Of a stretch of DNA of 64,000 nt, positions 9,341-17,875 are shown one piece after another. Below the pieces are notes generated by a model. That model was not told the DNA's origin, made no database searches, and saw only the letters and a list, made by a program, of their open reading frames with translations. The stretch lies in contig NZ_RKLR01000002.1 of assembly GCF_019599465.1 (NCBI RefSeq), forward strand, positions 496,001 to 560,000, in the 5' to 3' direction. The stretch's first letter is position 1. Every line of letters begins with the position of its first letter. Position numbers and translations under genes: made by a program. Source of the stretch: Haloarcula rubra. GTDB lineage: Archaea > Halobacteriota > Halobacteria > Halobacteriales > Haloarculaceae.

Positions 9341-9368
9341 TATTTAAGTAATACTACGGAGTAATACT
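9341..9368 (+). promoter_or_regulatory. Orphan TATA box with two AGTAATACT palindromes
   Basis: TATTTAAGTA at 9341-9350 looks like a strong archaeal TATA box. AGTA-A-TACT, a palindrome with one central base, occurs at 9347-9355 and again at 9360-9368, 13 bp apart. The predicted transcription start near 9370 is about 125 nt before the next gene, which has its own closer TATA. The site may serve a long leader or a small RNA, with the palindromes as an operator. Confidence 0.45.
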
Positions 9369-9494
9369 CACTGGTGTCTCGGACCGCCGGGCCACGCCTC
9401 TGACAGCACGTTCCCTCGGTCCACCCGGACACCGGTTTTCTGTCGGACGGTCGTCTGCCTGAGTTTTATGTCGCCGCCGCCCGGACGTGAGGAC

Positions 9495-10157
9495 ATGATT
9501 GTGGAATTTCACGTAGAGACAGGGTTCCTTCGTGACGTCGGCAGGTCGGCCGACGACGGAGTCACGATGCAACATCTCCAGTGTACCGAGGACGGGTGTC
9601 GGGCCGTGGTCTGGGTCGGCACGGACGAGAAGAGCAGCGTCGACGCGACGCTGGTCCGCGACGACAGCGTCGCCAGAGCGGTCCACGTCGGACCGGAGGC
9701 CGGGGGTCACTGGTACGTCGTTCACACGACGAACGCGCCGCTGAACACTGTCGGTGACGGGTTGCTGCGTACCGACGGCGTGTTCGTCCGTTCGACGTTC
9801 GACGACGACGGCTGGGCGGTCCGCGGCCGGTTCCCCGACCGCAGTGCCGTCCTCACGTTCCGCGAACACGTCGTCGCGGAGAACCTCGACGTCGACGTCC
9901 GTTCGATGGTCGAGGACGACGCCGACGAAGCGACGGAGACGTTCGGCGTCACCGGCCCGCAACGGGAGGTGCTCTTGCTCGCGCTCGAATCGGGGTACTT
10001 CACCGTCCCGCGGGACGCGTCGCTCTCGGACCTGGCCAGCGTCCTCGACATCTCCAGTCAGGCGGCCTCCGAGCGACTGCGACGCGGGACGGGGACGCTC
10101 GTCGAGCAGACGCTCGCGGCACCGGACCGCCACCAGCTCGGACTCCCGAACAACTGA
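9495..10157 (+). CDS. Bacterio-opsin-activator-type HTH regulator
   Basis: A 220-residue haloarchaeal transcription regulator with a C-terminal HTH_10 domain (about residues 160-215: TGPQREVLLLALESGYFTVP then SLSDLASVLDISSQAASERL), the domain of Bat-like proteins. The N-terminal 150 residues resemble the beta-rich domain found in other HTH_10 proteins and carry no recognisable sensor motif. The ATG at 9495 is preferred over an upstream GTG because GTTTTATG at 9462-9469 places transcription at about 9493, leaderless. The target is unknown; brp, a retinal gene, is 12 kb away and need not be linked. Confidence 0.8.
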   Translation: MIVEFHVETGFLRDVGRSADDGVTMQHLQCTEDGCRAVVWVGTDEKSSVDATLVRDDSVARAVHVGPEAGGHWYVVHTTNAPLNTVGDGLLRTDGVFVRSTFDDDGWAVRGRFPDRSAVLTFREHVVAENLDVDVRSMVEDDADEATETFGVTGPQREVLLLALESGYFTVPRDASLSDLASVLDISSQAASERLRRGTGTLVEQTLAAPDRHQLGLPNN

Positions 10158-10249
10158 GACGCACCGTGGCGTCTCGTCGTCGGGCCGGTTGTTTCACGTT
10201 CTGAAACCACGCATAGCTGGTTATACCCTTCGACGGGATAGGTGTGACC

Positions 10250-10528
10250 ATGAAATCGGACGACGGAACAGTGTACATGATACGGGGCGGGGCCGCCGGT
10301 GAGGGCAGCGACGAGTGGGTCAGCCCCGAACCTGCGGCCGACGTCATCGTCGACGCCGTCGTCGCGGCGACGGACCTCGACCGTGACGACGTCGACGCTA
10401 TCGAGTCGTACGTCGACGCCGCCGACCTCCGAGCGGTGGTCGGCGACGGTGACCGCGAGCGAATCAGCTTCGAGGTAGCGGGCCACGAGGTGACCGTGAC
10501 GGCCGACGGGGACGTCACCGTGGCCTGA
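10250..10528 (+). CDS. HalOD1 output domain protein
   Basis: A 92-residue protein made of little more than one HalOD1 domain, a haloarchaeal module often found after response regulator receivers. Features matching the family are the helix [17 protein letters not shown], the LD..D..ES.VD segment and the C-terminal strand pattern [20 protein letters not shown]. The ATG at 10250 fits leaderless transcription from the TATA TTATACCC near 10221; a GTG 6 nt upstream is possible. Its role is unknown. It is followed by mgsA after 41 nt. Confidence 0.75.
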   Translation: MKSDDGTVYMIRGGAAGEGSDEWVSPEPAADVIVDAVVAATDLDRDDVDAIESYVDAADLRAVVGDGDRERISFEVAGHEVTVTADGDVTVA

Positions 10529-10569
10529 CGGGCGATACCACTTTGCCGGCCGCCGACGTTGGCCGCGAC

Positions 10570-10953
10570 ATGGTACGCGTCGCACTCATCGCCCACGACG
10601 ACGAGAAGCCCGAGATGATAGACTTCGTGACGGCGTACGAGGGCATCCTCTCGGAGTTCGACCTCGTCAGCACGGGCACGACCGGGAAACGAATCATGGA
10701 GGAGACGACTCTCGACGTCGACCGGAAGCAGAGCGGTCCCCTCGGCGGCGACACGCAAATCGGCGCGCTGGTGGCCGAAGACGAGATGGACGCCATCGTC
10801 TTCCTCCGGGACCCACTGACCGCACAGCCACACGAACCGGACATCTCTGCGCTCTTGCGAATCTGTGACGTCCACGACGTGCCGATGGCGACGACCCGAA
10901 CCTCCGCCGAGTACGTCGTAGAGGGTGTCGCCGCCGACGCCGAGGCGGAGTGA
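10570..10953 (+). CDS. mgsA: Methylglyoxal synthase
   Basis: It converts dihydroxyacetone phosphate to methylglyoxal and phosphate, a bypass that relieves phosphorylated-sugar stress. The 127-residue product has the MGS-like fold motifs: [10 protein letters not shown] near the start, STGTTGKRI (phosphate binding), [20 protein letters not shown] with the catalytic Asp region, and [20 protein letters not shown]. The ATG at 10570 matches the usual family start; the 9 codons before it are not conserved-looking. Close to full length for the family. Confidence 0.88.
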   Translation: MVRVALIAHDDEKPEMIDFVTAYEGILSEFDLVSTGTTGKRIMEETTLDVDRKQSGPLGGDTQIGALVAEDEMDAIVFLRDPLTAQPHEPDISALLRICDVHDVPMATTRTSAEYVVEGVAADAEAE

Positions 10954-10958
10954 CGCCG

Positions 10959-11657
10959 TCAGTCGGCGTACTCCGGCCGCTCCGCGTACGGTATCGGGTC
11001 GCGCTCGCCGACCCGCTGGAACGCTTCTAGACGGAAGGCGCAGGCGTCACAGGTGCCACACGCCGGTTCGTCGCTCCGGTAACAGGACCACGTGTCGGCG
11101 TAGGGGACCCCCAGTTCGAGTCCGCGCTCGGCGATGTCCGTCTTCGAGTCCTCGACGAACGGGGCCTCGATGCCGATGTCCGTCTCGGGTTTGGTCCCCA
11201 CGTCGACCACCCGCTCGAACGCCTCGAAGAACGCCGGGCGGCAGTCGGGATACCCAGAGAAGTCCTCGCTGTGGGCGCCGACGAACACCGCCCCGCAGTC
11301 GTTGGTTTCGGCGTAGGAGACGGCCATCGACAGCAGATTCGCGTTCCGGAACGGGACGTAGGAACTCGGAATCTCGTCGCTCTCCGTGTCGGCGTCGGCG
11401 ACGGCCATCTCGTCGTCGGTGAGCGACGACCCGCCTATCTGCTGGAGGTGGCTCGTCTCGACGTGACAGAAGTCGGCCGCGTCGACGTGGTCGGCCAGCG
11501 CTCGCGCGCACTCGAACTCGCGTTGCTCGGTGTTCTGGCCGTAACTGGTGTGGAGCAGGTACAGGTCGTCGTACCCGCGGGACTGTGCTTCGTAGGCCGC
11601 CGTGGCGCTGTCCATCCCGCCGGAGGCGAGGACGACGGCGCGGTCGTCGTGTGTCAT
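10959..11657 (-). CDS. queC: 7-cyano-7-deazaguanine synthase QueC
   Basis: QueC turns 7-carboxy-7-deazaguanine into preQ0 using ATP and ammonia; in archaea preQ0 is the precursor of archaeosine in tRNA. The PP-loop SGGMDSATA is at residues 12-20, and the C-terminal zinc site is C..RSDEPACGTCDAC. Length (232 aa) is normal. It is third in the queD-queE-queC operon, 12 nt after queE, and its end lies 5 nt from the convergent mgsA stop. Confidence 0.92.
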   Translation of the reverse strand: MTHDDRAVVLASGGMDSATAAYEAQSRGYDDLYLLHTSYGQNTEQREFECARALADHVDAADFCHVETSHLQQIGGSSLTDDEMAVADADTESDEIPSSYVPFRNANLLSMAVSYAETNDCGAVFVGAHSEDFSGYPDCRPAFFEAFERVVDVGTKPETDIGIEAPFVEDSKTDIAERGLELGVPYADTWSCYRSDEPACGTCDACAFRLEAFQRVGERDPIPYAERPEYAD

Positions 11658-11669
11658 CTTGGTAGAGTC

Positions 11670-12449
11670 TCAGGTGCCCGGCGCGTCGTTCCAGAGGTCG
11701 ACGTGCAGGCGCGGTGTGTACCGGTAGCCGTACTCTATGGCGAGGTCGGCGACGACCCCGCGGGTCGCTTCGAGTTCGTCTCGGGTCTGGCCCTCCGGCA
11801 TCAGAAGGACGCGGTCGTCGGGGACGGCGGCGTCGGCCGCCTCGCGCACGCGTGAGACGAGACTCTCTATCTCGGCCACGTCCTCCGGGCCGGTGACGAC
11901 GAACTTCAGTTGCGTCTCGTAGCTCTCGACCAGTTCCGACAGCGTCGGCACGTCGAGTCGCCGGTCCTCGTGACGGTCGGCCCACTCGCCGTCGCCCTTC
12001 GGGTCCCGGTCGGCGGTGGGCGTACTGGAGGCGAGTTTCGGGCTGACGCTCGCGAGGTCGATCGGGGCGTCCCGATAGATGGTCCCGTTCGTCTCGACGG
12101 TGGTGTGGTACCCCCGGTCGTGCAGTTCGTCCAGCAGGTCGACGCTGGCCTCGTGAACCAGCGGTTCGCCGCCGGTCAGGACGACGTGGTCGGCGTCGTA
12201 CCCCTCGACGGCGGCCACCACGTCCTCGACGCTGTACCAGTCGCCGGTCGGTTCCCACGAGGTGTGGTACGAATCACAGAACCAGCACCGGAGGTTACAG
12301 CCGCTGGTACGGACGAACACGGAGGGGACGCCCGCGAGACGGCCCTCGCCCTGCAACGAGCAGAACAGTTCGTTGACGGGCAGGTCGCCCGCCGAACCGG
12401 AGCGGTCGACGGCCTCGTCTACGCCGTCGGCGTCGTCGGCGACCGGCAT
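11670..12449 (-). CDS. queE: 7-carboxy-7-deazaguanine synthase QueE
   Basis: A radical-SAM enzyme making the 7-deazaguanine ring from the QueD product. The motif CNLRCWFC (CX3CX2C) binds the 4Fe-4S cluster, and FCSLQGEG just before it is the usual QueE substrate segment. TGGEPL follows about 40 residues later. The product is 259 residues. The start MPVADD overlaps the queD stop by one base (TGATG), so the much longer open frame running upstream through queD is rejected. The role in archaeosine synthesis is inferred from the operon. Confidence 0.92.
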   Translation of the reverse strand: MPVADDADGVDEAVDRSGSAGDLPVNELFCSLQGEGRLAGVPSVFVRTSGCNLRCWFCDSYHTSWEPTGDWYSVEDVVAAVEGYDADHVVLTGGEPLVHEASVDLLDELHDRGYHTTVETNGTIYRDAPIDLASVSPKLASSTPTADRDPKGDGEWADRHEDRRLDVPTLSELVESYETQLKFVVTGPEDVAEIESLVSRVREAADAAVPDDRVLLMPEGQTRDELEATRGVVADLAIEYGYRYTPRLHVDLWNDAPGT

Positions 12450-12898
12450 CAGCGGGTACGGAGTTCGCTCGTCTCCCGGACCGACACCGAGACGTCGGAG
12501 ACGGTGTCCGGGAGGCGGTCGGTCAGACGCGACTCGAGGACGACGGCCATCACTTCGGCCGTCGGCGGGTGGTCCAACACGACGAGGGCGTCGCCGTCGC
12601 CGCTGGCCTCGAACGCCTCGACGAGGGGGTCCCCTCGTTCGACGAGGAACCGGTGGTCCCACTCGTCGACGACGCCGGTCACGTCGCCCTTGTCGACGAC
12701 CCACCCCTCGTCGGTGAGGGTACCGGTGACGCGGACCGTCACCTCGTAGTTGTGGCCGTGGGGGCGCGAACACTTCCCGTCGTGGTGCATGAGCCGATGC
12801 CCGGCCGAGATGCGGATGGGCCGGTCGCCGCCGACGACGAGCTCCCGCTCGCCGGTCGTCGCGACCGGGTCCTCGACGGACGATATTCGCTGAGTCAT
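12449..12898 (-). CDS. queD: 6-carboxytetrahydropterin synthase QueD
   Basis: First enzyme of the preQ0 branch, converting dihydroneopterin triphosphate to 6-carboxytetrahydropterin. Zinc ligands are visible as HRLMHHDGKCSRPHGHNYEV, where the Cys and the HGH are characteristic. The WDHRFLV and DHPPTAEVMA segments complete the family pattern. Length is 149 residues. It is the first gene of the operon, divergent from the unknown gene at 13 kb across about 110 bp. Confidence 0.9.
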   Translation of the reverse strand: MTQRISSVEDPVATTGERELVVGGDRPIRISAGHRLMHHDGKCSRPHGHNYEVTVRVTGTLTDEGWVVDKGDVTGVVDEWDHRFLVERGDPLVEAFEASGDGDALVVLDHPPTAEVMAVVLESRLTDRLPDTVSDVSVSVRETSELRTR

Positions 12899-13007
12899 AC
12901 TCCGTGATTACCGAGGTCGGAGATAAACCCCTCGGACCGTGGCCAGACACCGTGTGTGGTGCGCACCCGCCGCAAACGATAGGTCGGTGCAGTCCTCAGG
13001 GAGGGGT

Positions 13008-13700
13008 GTGACACGACGAGCGGTCGAAGACGGGTTCGAGACGTACCTCTCGGACCTCGTCGACGAGACGTACGCGGCGTTCGACGTGGCCGCCGTCCTG
13101 CGTGGGTCACGCAGCGGCGGCAGTCGCGCCGCGAGCAAACTCCTGAAGAACAGCGACCCCCTCGAACGCCACGTCGTCCGGCCGAAACTCCGCGAGTACC
13201 AGCGGACCATCCTCCACCAGTTCGACCCGGTGCTGGACTACGCGGCCGACACCGAGGCGTCGTTCGAGGCGTACGAAGACGAGGTACTGGCCCGGGACCT
13301 GTACTGGAACGCGCTTCGGCCGTCGGTCCGGGGCGAGCGACGCGACGCCATCCGCCGGCGACTGCTGGACCGCCAGCGGGCGTTCGGGGACGCCCTCGTC
13401 CCCCTCGTCGCCGCCGACAGCGACGACTTCTGGGCGGCCGTCGTCGAGGCCTACGACTACGACGAGGCCGTCGACGTCGTCGAGGAACACTTCGAGTTCA
13501 GTACGCCGCTTCGGGACGAACGGGACGCCTTCGCGTTCGAGTTGGAGATAGACCCCGGTGAGGTGCTGGGCGGACTCGCACGGGCGCTGCCGTCGCTGAC
13601 CGTGGAGTTCACCGACGAGGCCGTCCGGTCGATGCGCCGCGCCGAACAGCGCGTCATCCCGCAGGCCAAAGCCGACGCTGAACGGGCGTTCGGGGACTGA
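13008..13700 (+). CDS. Uncharacterised haloarchaeal protein
   Basis: I do not recognise this family. From the GTG at 13008 it encodes about 230 residues, strongly acidic, alpha-helical in appearance, with no signal peptide or membrane segment. The frame is open further up to 12939, but those 23 codons (RHRVWCAPAANDRS) look non-coding. AGGGAGGGG just before the GTG could act as a ribosome site. Codon use matches its neighbours, so it is likely real. It is divergent from queD and followed by a long non-coding stretch. Confidence 0.6.
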   Translation: MTRRAVEDGFETYLSDLVDETYAAFDVAAVLRGSRSGGSRAASKLLKNSDPLERHVVRPKLREYQRTILHQFDPVLDYAADTEASFEAYEDEVLARDLYWNALRPSVRGERRDAIRRRLLDRQRAFGDALVPLVAADSDDFWAAVVEAYDYDEAVDVVEEHFEFSTPLRDERDAFAFELEIDPGEVLGGLARALPSLTVEFTDEAVRSMRRAEQRVIPQAKADAERAFGD

Positions 13701-14118
13701 GTATCGGCGGCGCTCGGAGACGTTGGCAGGTCGGTGCCACGCCGTGGTGGGGTCGGCGCGGCACCAGCGATTGGATTGGTGCACGGGACCGCTCCTGACA
13801 CGAGAGCGGTCACGTTAGGCTGACTGACGACGGCAGGCATGGGTCGGCCGTGGAAATGGTGTAGACGCCATGTGGGCATGGGGTCTGGCGACCGGCTGGT
13901 GGGTGGGAAGCCCGGTCGCCGAAGTCGGCCTGACGGCCCGCCACCGGTACACAGACGTCGCTCCGGTAAATAGTCTACGAAATATGTTACTTTCAAACCG
14001 AGTAAGTTCTTTCACCACCGAGGAGGCGAGCTACACGCTATCTACCCGGGAAAAACATATTTCGAATATTGTCTCGTTCGTTATATGACTCCCCTCGCCG
14101 CCCGAGCGCGGCACCACG
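13701..14118. other. Gene-free convergent region with hairpins and an AT-rich patch
   Basis: No convincing gene lies in this 418-bp region between two convergent genes. It has perfect inverted repeats at 13761-13766/13777-13782 (GCACCA/TGGTGC), 13787-13794/13804-13811 (GACCGCTC/GAGCGGTC) and 13887-13895/13912-13920 (GGCGACCGG/CCGGTCGCC). From 13960 to 14085 the DNA turns markedly AT-rich. A minus-strand TATA-like CTATTTACC at 13965-13973 would start a transcript near 13942 running through all three hairpins. A structured RNA on the minus strand is possible but unproven. Confidence 0.4.
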
Positions 14119-14826
14119 TCAGGTCACCGCGTCGAACGCGCGCGCGACGAGGTCGGGGTCGTACGTCCAGACGCCGCGGTAGTGGTCCTCGTCGGTCGCT
14201 TCGGCGACGAGCGCACAGCTCTGACTGTCCCCGCCGGCGTCGAACAGGACGAACCAGTACCGGGCGAGTTCCGTGTCGACGTCCGTGTGGGCCGTCAACG
14301 GGGCGTCGTCGAGGTAGCCGTCGGGCGCGCCATCGGGCACGTAGACGTGGACGTCGACGTCGCTGGTCGCCGCGAGGTCACGGTAGAGGGTCGCCTGCGC
14401 CTCGAACGCCGCCACCGACTGGAAGCCCACGTAGAGTCGCCCCCGTCCGGTCCGCCACGCCCGGTCCTCTATCTCGCGTGAGGTGGCGAGCAACTGGCGC
14501 CGGTCGAGGGTGACGAACACCGTCTGGTCGAGCAGTTCGAACAGGGCGCGATACTCGGCGTCGGCCGAGTCGAGGTCCTCGGGCCGGTTGATGGGCGGGG
14601 CGAGAAACACGAGCAGGTCCGACAGCGAGAGCGCACCACGGAACCGGCCGTCGTCCCTGACGACGACGAACGCCTCGGCGCTGATGGTGGGTATCTTCCG
14701 GTGCTCGACGCTCAAGTTTCTGGTCGCGAGCGTCTCGGAGAGGTCGCTTCCTGTGTCGTCGGGGGCGTAGACGACGACCCGCTTCCGTTCGGCGGCGACG
14801 TCGGCGAGAATCGACCCGAGCGTCAT
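14119..14826 (-). CDS. DICT sensory domain protein
   Basis: A 235-residue protein that is essentially one DICT domain, a haloarchaeal/bacterial sensory module thought to sense light or redox signals and often fused to diguanylate cyclases or regulators. Matching segments are AFVVVRDDGRFRGALSLSDL, LAPPINRP and the FELLDQTVFVTLDRRQLLAT helix. There is no effector domain in this protein. It lies 16 nt after a winged-helix gene on the same strand, so the pair probably acts as sensor and regulator. ATG at 14826 or GTG at 14832 could be the start. Confidence 0.75.
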   Translation of the reverse strand: MTLGSILADVAAERKRVVVYAPDDTGSDLSETLATRNLSVEHRKIPTISAEAFVVVRDDGRFRGALSLSDLLVFLAPPINRPEDLDSADAEYRALFELLDQTVFVTLDRRQLLATSREIEDRAWRTGRGRLYVGFQSVAAFEAQATLYRDLAATSDVDVHVYVPDGAPDGYLDDAPLTAHTDVDTELARYWFVLFDAGGDSQSCALVAEATDEDHYRGVWTYDPDLVARAFDAVT

Positions 14827-14842
14827 CGACACGGGTGTCGTA

Positions 14843-15265
14843 TCACGAGTCGGGTGTCGGTGCCTGTCCCGTCTCGACGGCCCGCTCGTACTCGGTGGCG
14901 AACCTGAGCAGGTCGCAGACGGGGTCGGAGAGCGACGCCAGTCGTACTTCGTCGGTGCTCTCGTCGTAGTCCACGAGGCCGGTGTCGGCCAGCAGCGGGA
15001 CGTGTGCGTGGACGAGTTCTATCTTCATCTTGGCCCACTCGTCGGGACCCGCCGGCCCGCTGTCCGTGGCCTCCCAGCCGACGAGGACGTCCGTCAGGTC
15101 GTCGAGCGAGGCGGTCGATTCCTCCGTCAGTATCGCGAGCAGGCGTCGCCGTTTCTCGTTCGCCAGCGCCTTGAAAAGCTCGTCGGGCGGCGGACCTACC
15201 CCCTCGCCATCGAAGTCCCCGGCGTCGAGCGAGAGCGCCGAGTGGCTGTCGTCACCGGGCGTCAT
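14843..15265 (-). CDS. Winged-helix protein (DUF7344 type)
   Basis: A 140-residue ArsR-like winged-helix protein of the haloarchaeal type that begins with a disordered acidic tail and then ELFKALANEKRRRLLAILTE, followed by SLDDLTDVLV and a recognition region KIELVHAHVPLLADTGLVDYDESTDEV. These proteins usually precede a DICT or membrane protein gene, as here. The promoter lies in the AT-rich stretch 15270-15320 upstream (minus-strand TAGTTATAGTCTAG). The regulated genes are not identifiable. Confidence 0.72.
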   Translation of the reverse strand: MTPGDDSHSALSLDAGDFDGEGVGPPPDELFKALANEKRRRLLAILTEESTASLDDLTDVLVGWEATDSGPAGPDEWAKMKIELVHAHVPLLADTGLVDYDESTDEVRLASLSDPVCDLLRFATEYERAVETGQAPTPDS

Positions 15266-15411
15266 GCGTTATCACTAGACTATAACTACGGTTGGTGCAT
15301 TAATAGTTGTTGCCCAGCTTTTAACTCCGAGTGGTGGTCTCGAAAACGCCACTCTTAGACACTCTATAGCCGGAAAAACTCACCCGCTCGGTGCGGCTCA
15401 CCCCGGCGCGG

Positions 15412-16734
15412 TCAGTCGTCGTACGGCCAGTCGCCGGTAATCTTCATCCCTTCCGCGAGGGCCTCGGCTTCGAGTGCCGCGGCTATCGTCTCGGGGTCTG
15501 CCCGGTCGTACGACTCCGTGGTGAGCGTGACGGCGAGCTCGGTCAGCAAAATTGCCTGTTCGCGGAGGGTGCGAGGTTCCAGTTTGTCCAGCGTGTCCGC
15601 GTGAGTGTGCCCCCAGCCACGGCCCGTTTCGCCCGTCTCGCTCATGACGTGGATTCCGGGGACACCCCACTTGACGAACGGCCAGTGGTCGCTGTGGGGG
15701 CTCTGTTCCGGACTCGTCGTCACGGGGTGGTCGAACCGGTCGGCCACCGACTCGGCGGCCTCGCCCAGCGCGTCGAACCCGTGCGTGAAGAACTGGAGGG
15801 TACGGCCGCGGACGACGCCGTCTAGGTTCAGTATCGCCCGTATCGATTCGAAGTCGCGCGTCTCGGCCAGTCGACCCGACCCGACGAGTCCGACCTCCTC
15901 CGCGCCGAAGGCGACGAACTCGACGCGGCTCTCCAACTCGTCCTTGCGGGCGGCCAGCGCCCGGGCGAGTTCGACGACGGCGGCGGTGCCGGCGCCGTTG
16001 TCGCTGGCGCCCTCGGCGATGTCGTGGGCGTCGACGTGACTCGTCACCAGCACCCGCTCCTCGGTGTCCGGGCCGAGTTCGGCGTGGACGTTCTGACTCG
16101 TCGCGGCGGGCGTCTCGCAGTCGACGGCGACGGTCACGGCGTCGCCCTCGTAACGGCGGGCCAGTCGTGCACCCGTCTCGTTGGCGACGCCGACGGCGGG
16201 TATCTCGCCGATGGGCGCGTCCTCGGTGCCGACGCTTCCGGTGGGCGGGAGCATCCCTTCGACGTGGTTCCGGTAGACGAAGGCGGCCGCCCCGGCCTCG
16301 ACGGCGTGGTAGTACTTCTCCCGGCGGTGGATGTAGCGCTCGTACCAGTCGGGCACGTCCGACCGGGCCATCGCCACCTTCCCCTCGCAGTCGGCGTCCT
16401 CGAAGTCCTCCGGCAGGCCGTACCCCACGTCGACCAGTTCACCGGTGGCCGACCCCGACGGGGAGCGCGGCAGGGCGATGACCTCGCGGTCGGCCGCGGC
16501 GACGGTGGCGGTGTCGACGGCGATGCTGCTGTCGCCGCGGACCCACCCCTGCACGTCGAACGGTTCGAGGCGGGCGTCCTCGGCGTACTCGCCCAGCGCG
16601 TCCCGTGTTCTCACGGCGGCCTCGCGTTCGCCCTCGCTCCCGGCCATCCGGTCGCCGACGTCGACGAGCGTCTCCAGATGCGACCAGCCGACGTCGCTGG
16701 TGAACGTCTCGCCTATCCACTCGCTGTCGGTCAT
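15412..16734 (-). CDS. M28 family zinc peptidase
   Basis: An aminopeptidase-type metalloprotease of 440 residues with an inserted PA domain. Metal ligands expected for M28 are visible: H and D in VTSHVDAHDIAEGASDNGAG, the EE pair in AFGAEEVGLVGSG, D in ILNLDG and H in SPHSDHWPF. There is no signal peptide, so it should be cytoplasmic. The ATG at 16734 is used because the frame upstream overlaps the divergent alcohol dehydrogenase and reads as nonsense. Confidence 0.85.
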   Translation of the reverse strand: MTDSEWIGETFTSDVGWSHLETLVDVGDRMAGSEGEREAAVRTRDALGEYAEDARLEPFDVQGWVRGDSSIAVDTATVAAADREVIALPRSPSGSATGELVDVGYGLPEDFEDADCEGKVAMARSDVPDWYERYIHRREKYYHAVEAGAAAFVYRNHVEGMLPPTGSVGTEDAPIGEIPAVGVANETGARLARRYEGDAVTVAVDCETPAATSQNVHAELGPDTEERVLVTSHVDAHDIAEGASDNGAGTAAVVELARALAARKDELESRVEFVAFGAEEVGLVGSGRLAETRDFESIRAILNLDGVVRGRTLQFFTHGFDALGEAAESVADRFDHPVTTSPEQSPHSDHWPFVKWGVPGIHVMSETGETGRGWGHTHADTLDKLEPRTLREQAILLTELAVTLTTESYDRADPETIAAALEAEALAEGMKITGDWPYDD

Positions 16735-16813
16735 ACCCGCTTCTGGGGGCCGGACGCGGTTTAATCCCCGCCCTGCCCCCGCCGTTTTCACCGTCCCGCT
16801 CCAACGAGGAGCC

Positions 16814-17875
16814 ATGCGCGCAGCAGTACTGACGGGGTACGGCGACCCGCTGACGATTCGCGATGTCGACCCGCCCGACCCAGCGCCGGACGGGGCTGTC
16901 GTCGCCGTCGAAGCCTGTGGCATCTGCCGGAGCGACTGGCACGCGTGGCAGGGTCACGGCGAGTGGGCCGACGACGACGTACCGCTGGGGCAGGTGCTCG
17001 GTCACGAACCGGCCGGCCGCGTGGTCCAGACGGGCACACAGGTCCAGTCCGTCGCCGTCGGTGACCGCGTCGTCGTCCCGTTCAACCTCGGCGACGGCAC
17101 CTGTCGGCACTGCCGGAACGGCCACGGCAACGTCTGTGCGGACGGGTGGGCGCTAGGGTTCGAACCCGACGCGCCCGGCGCGTTCGCCGAACGGGTGGCC
17201 GTGCCACGCGCCGACTACAACCTCGCGCACCTCCCGGACGGCGTCGGCTTCGGGGCGGCCGCGGCGCTGGGCTGTCGGTACGTCACGGCCTACCACGCGC
17301 TGGCCCACCGGGCAGACTTGGCTGCCGGCGAACGCGTCGCTGTCCACGGGTGTGGCGGCCTCGGCCTCGCGGCGGTGCAGATTGGGAACGCGCTGGGCGC
17401 CCGCGTCGTCGCCGTCGACGTGCGAGACGCACCGCTCGAACTGGCTCGCGCCGTCGGTGCGAGCGCCACCGTCGACGCCTCGGCGTCCGACGACGTGCCG
17501 ACGGCGGTCCGGGACCTGACCGACGGCGGCGCACACGTCTCCGTGGACGCGCTGGGGCGGGCCGAGACCTGTCGCAACAGCGTCCAGAGCCTCCGCTCGC
17601 GAGGGCGACACGTGCAGGTCGGGCTGACCACCGACGCCGAACGCGGCGAGGTACCCCTTCCCACCGACCGGATGACGCGCTGGGACGTGGACTTCCTCGG
17701 GTCCCGCGGGATGCCGCCCTCACGGTACGACGAACTGCTGGCGCTGGTCGCCGACGGCACCGTCGACCCCGGCGAACTCGTCACGCGACGGGTGGCGCTG
17801 GACGACGTTTCGGACCGACTGGCGGCGATGTCCGACTACGACACCGAGGGCATCGAAGTCGTTACCGACCTGTGA
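16814..17875 (+). CDS. Zinc-dependent alcohol dehydrogenase
   Basis: A medium-chain dehydrogenase of 353 residues. The catalytic zinc site is seen as C38 in GICRSDWH and H64-E65 in GHE, and the nucleotide fold as GCGGLGLAAVQIGNALG. The structural zinc lobe reads DGTCRHCRNGHGNVC, so the first of the usual four cysteines is replaced, a variation also met in other haloarchaeal dehydrogenases. The substrate is unknown. It converges on the Gfo/Idh/MocA gene with a 14-bp overlap of the 3' ends. Confidence 0.85.
   Translation: MRAAVLTGYGDPLTIRDVDPPDPAPDGAVVAVEACGICRSDWHAWQGHGEWADDDVPLGQVLGHEPAGRVVQTGTQVQSVAVGDRVVVPFNLGDGTCRHCRNGHGNVCADGWALGFEPDAPGAFAERVAVPRADYNLAHLPDGVGFGAAAALGCRYVTAYHALAHRADLAAGERVAVHGCGGLGLAAVQIGNALGARVVAVDVRDAPLELARAVGASATVDASASDDVPTAVRDLTDGGAHVSVDALGRAETCRNSVQSLRSRGRHVQVGLTTDAERGEVPLPTDRMTRWDVDFLGSRGMPPSRYDELLALVADGTVDPGELVTRRVALDDVSDRLAAMSDYDTEGIEVVTDL

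Noticed and set aside
11670-12950. Long form of queE starting at 12950
   Set aside because: Its first 167 codons run out of frame through queD; the one-base TGATG overlap sets the real start.
13815-14018. 67- and 72-codon frames on either strand of the convergent spacer
   Set aside because: Composition is not protein-like and no ribosome site or leaderless promoter fits either.
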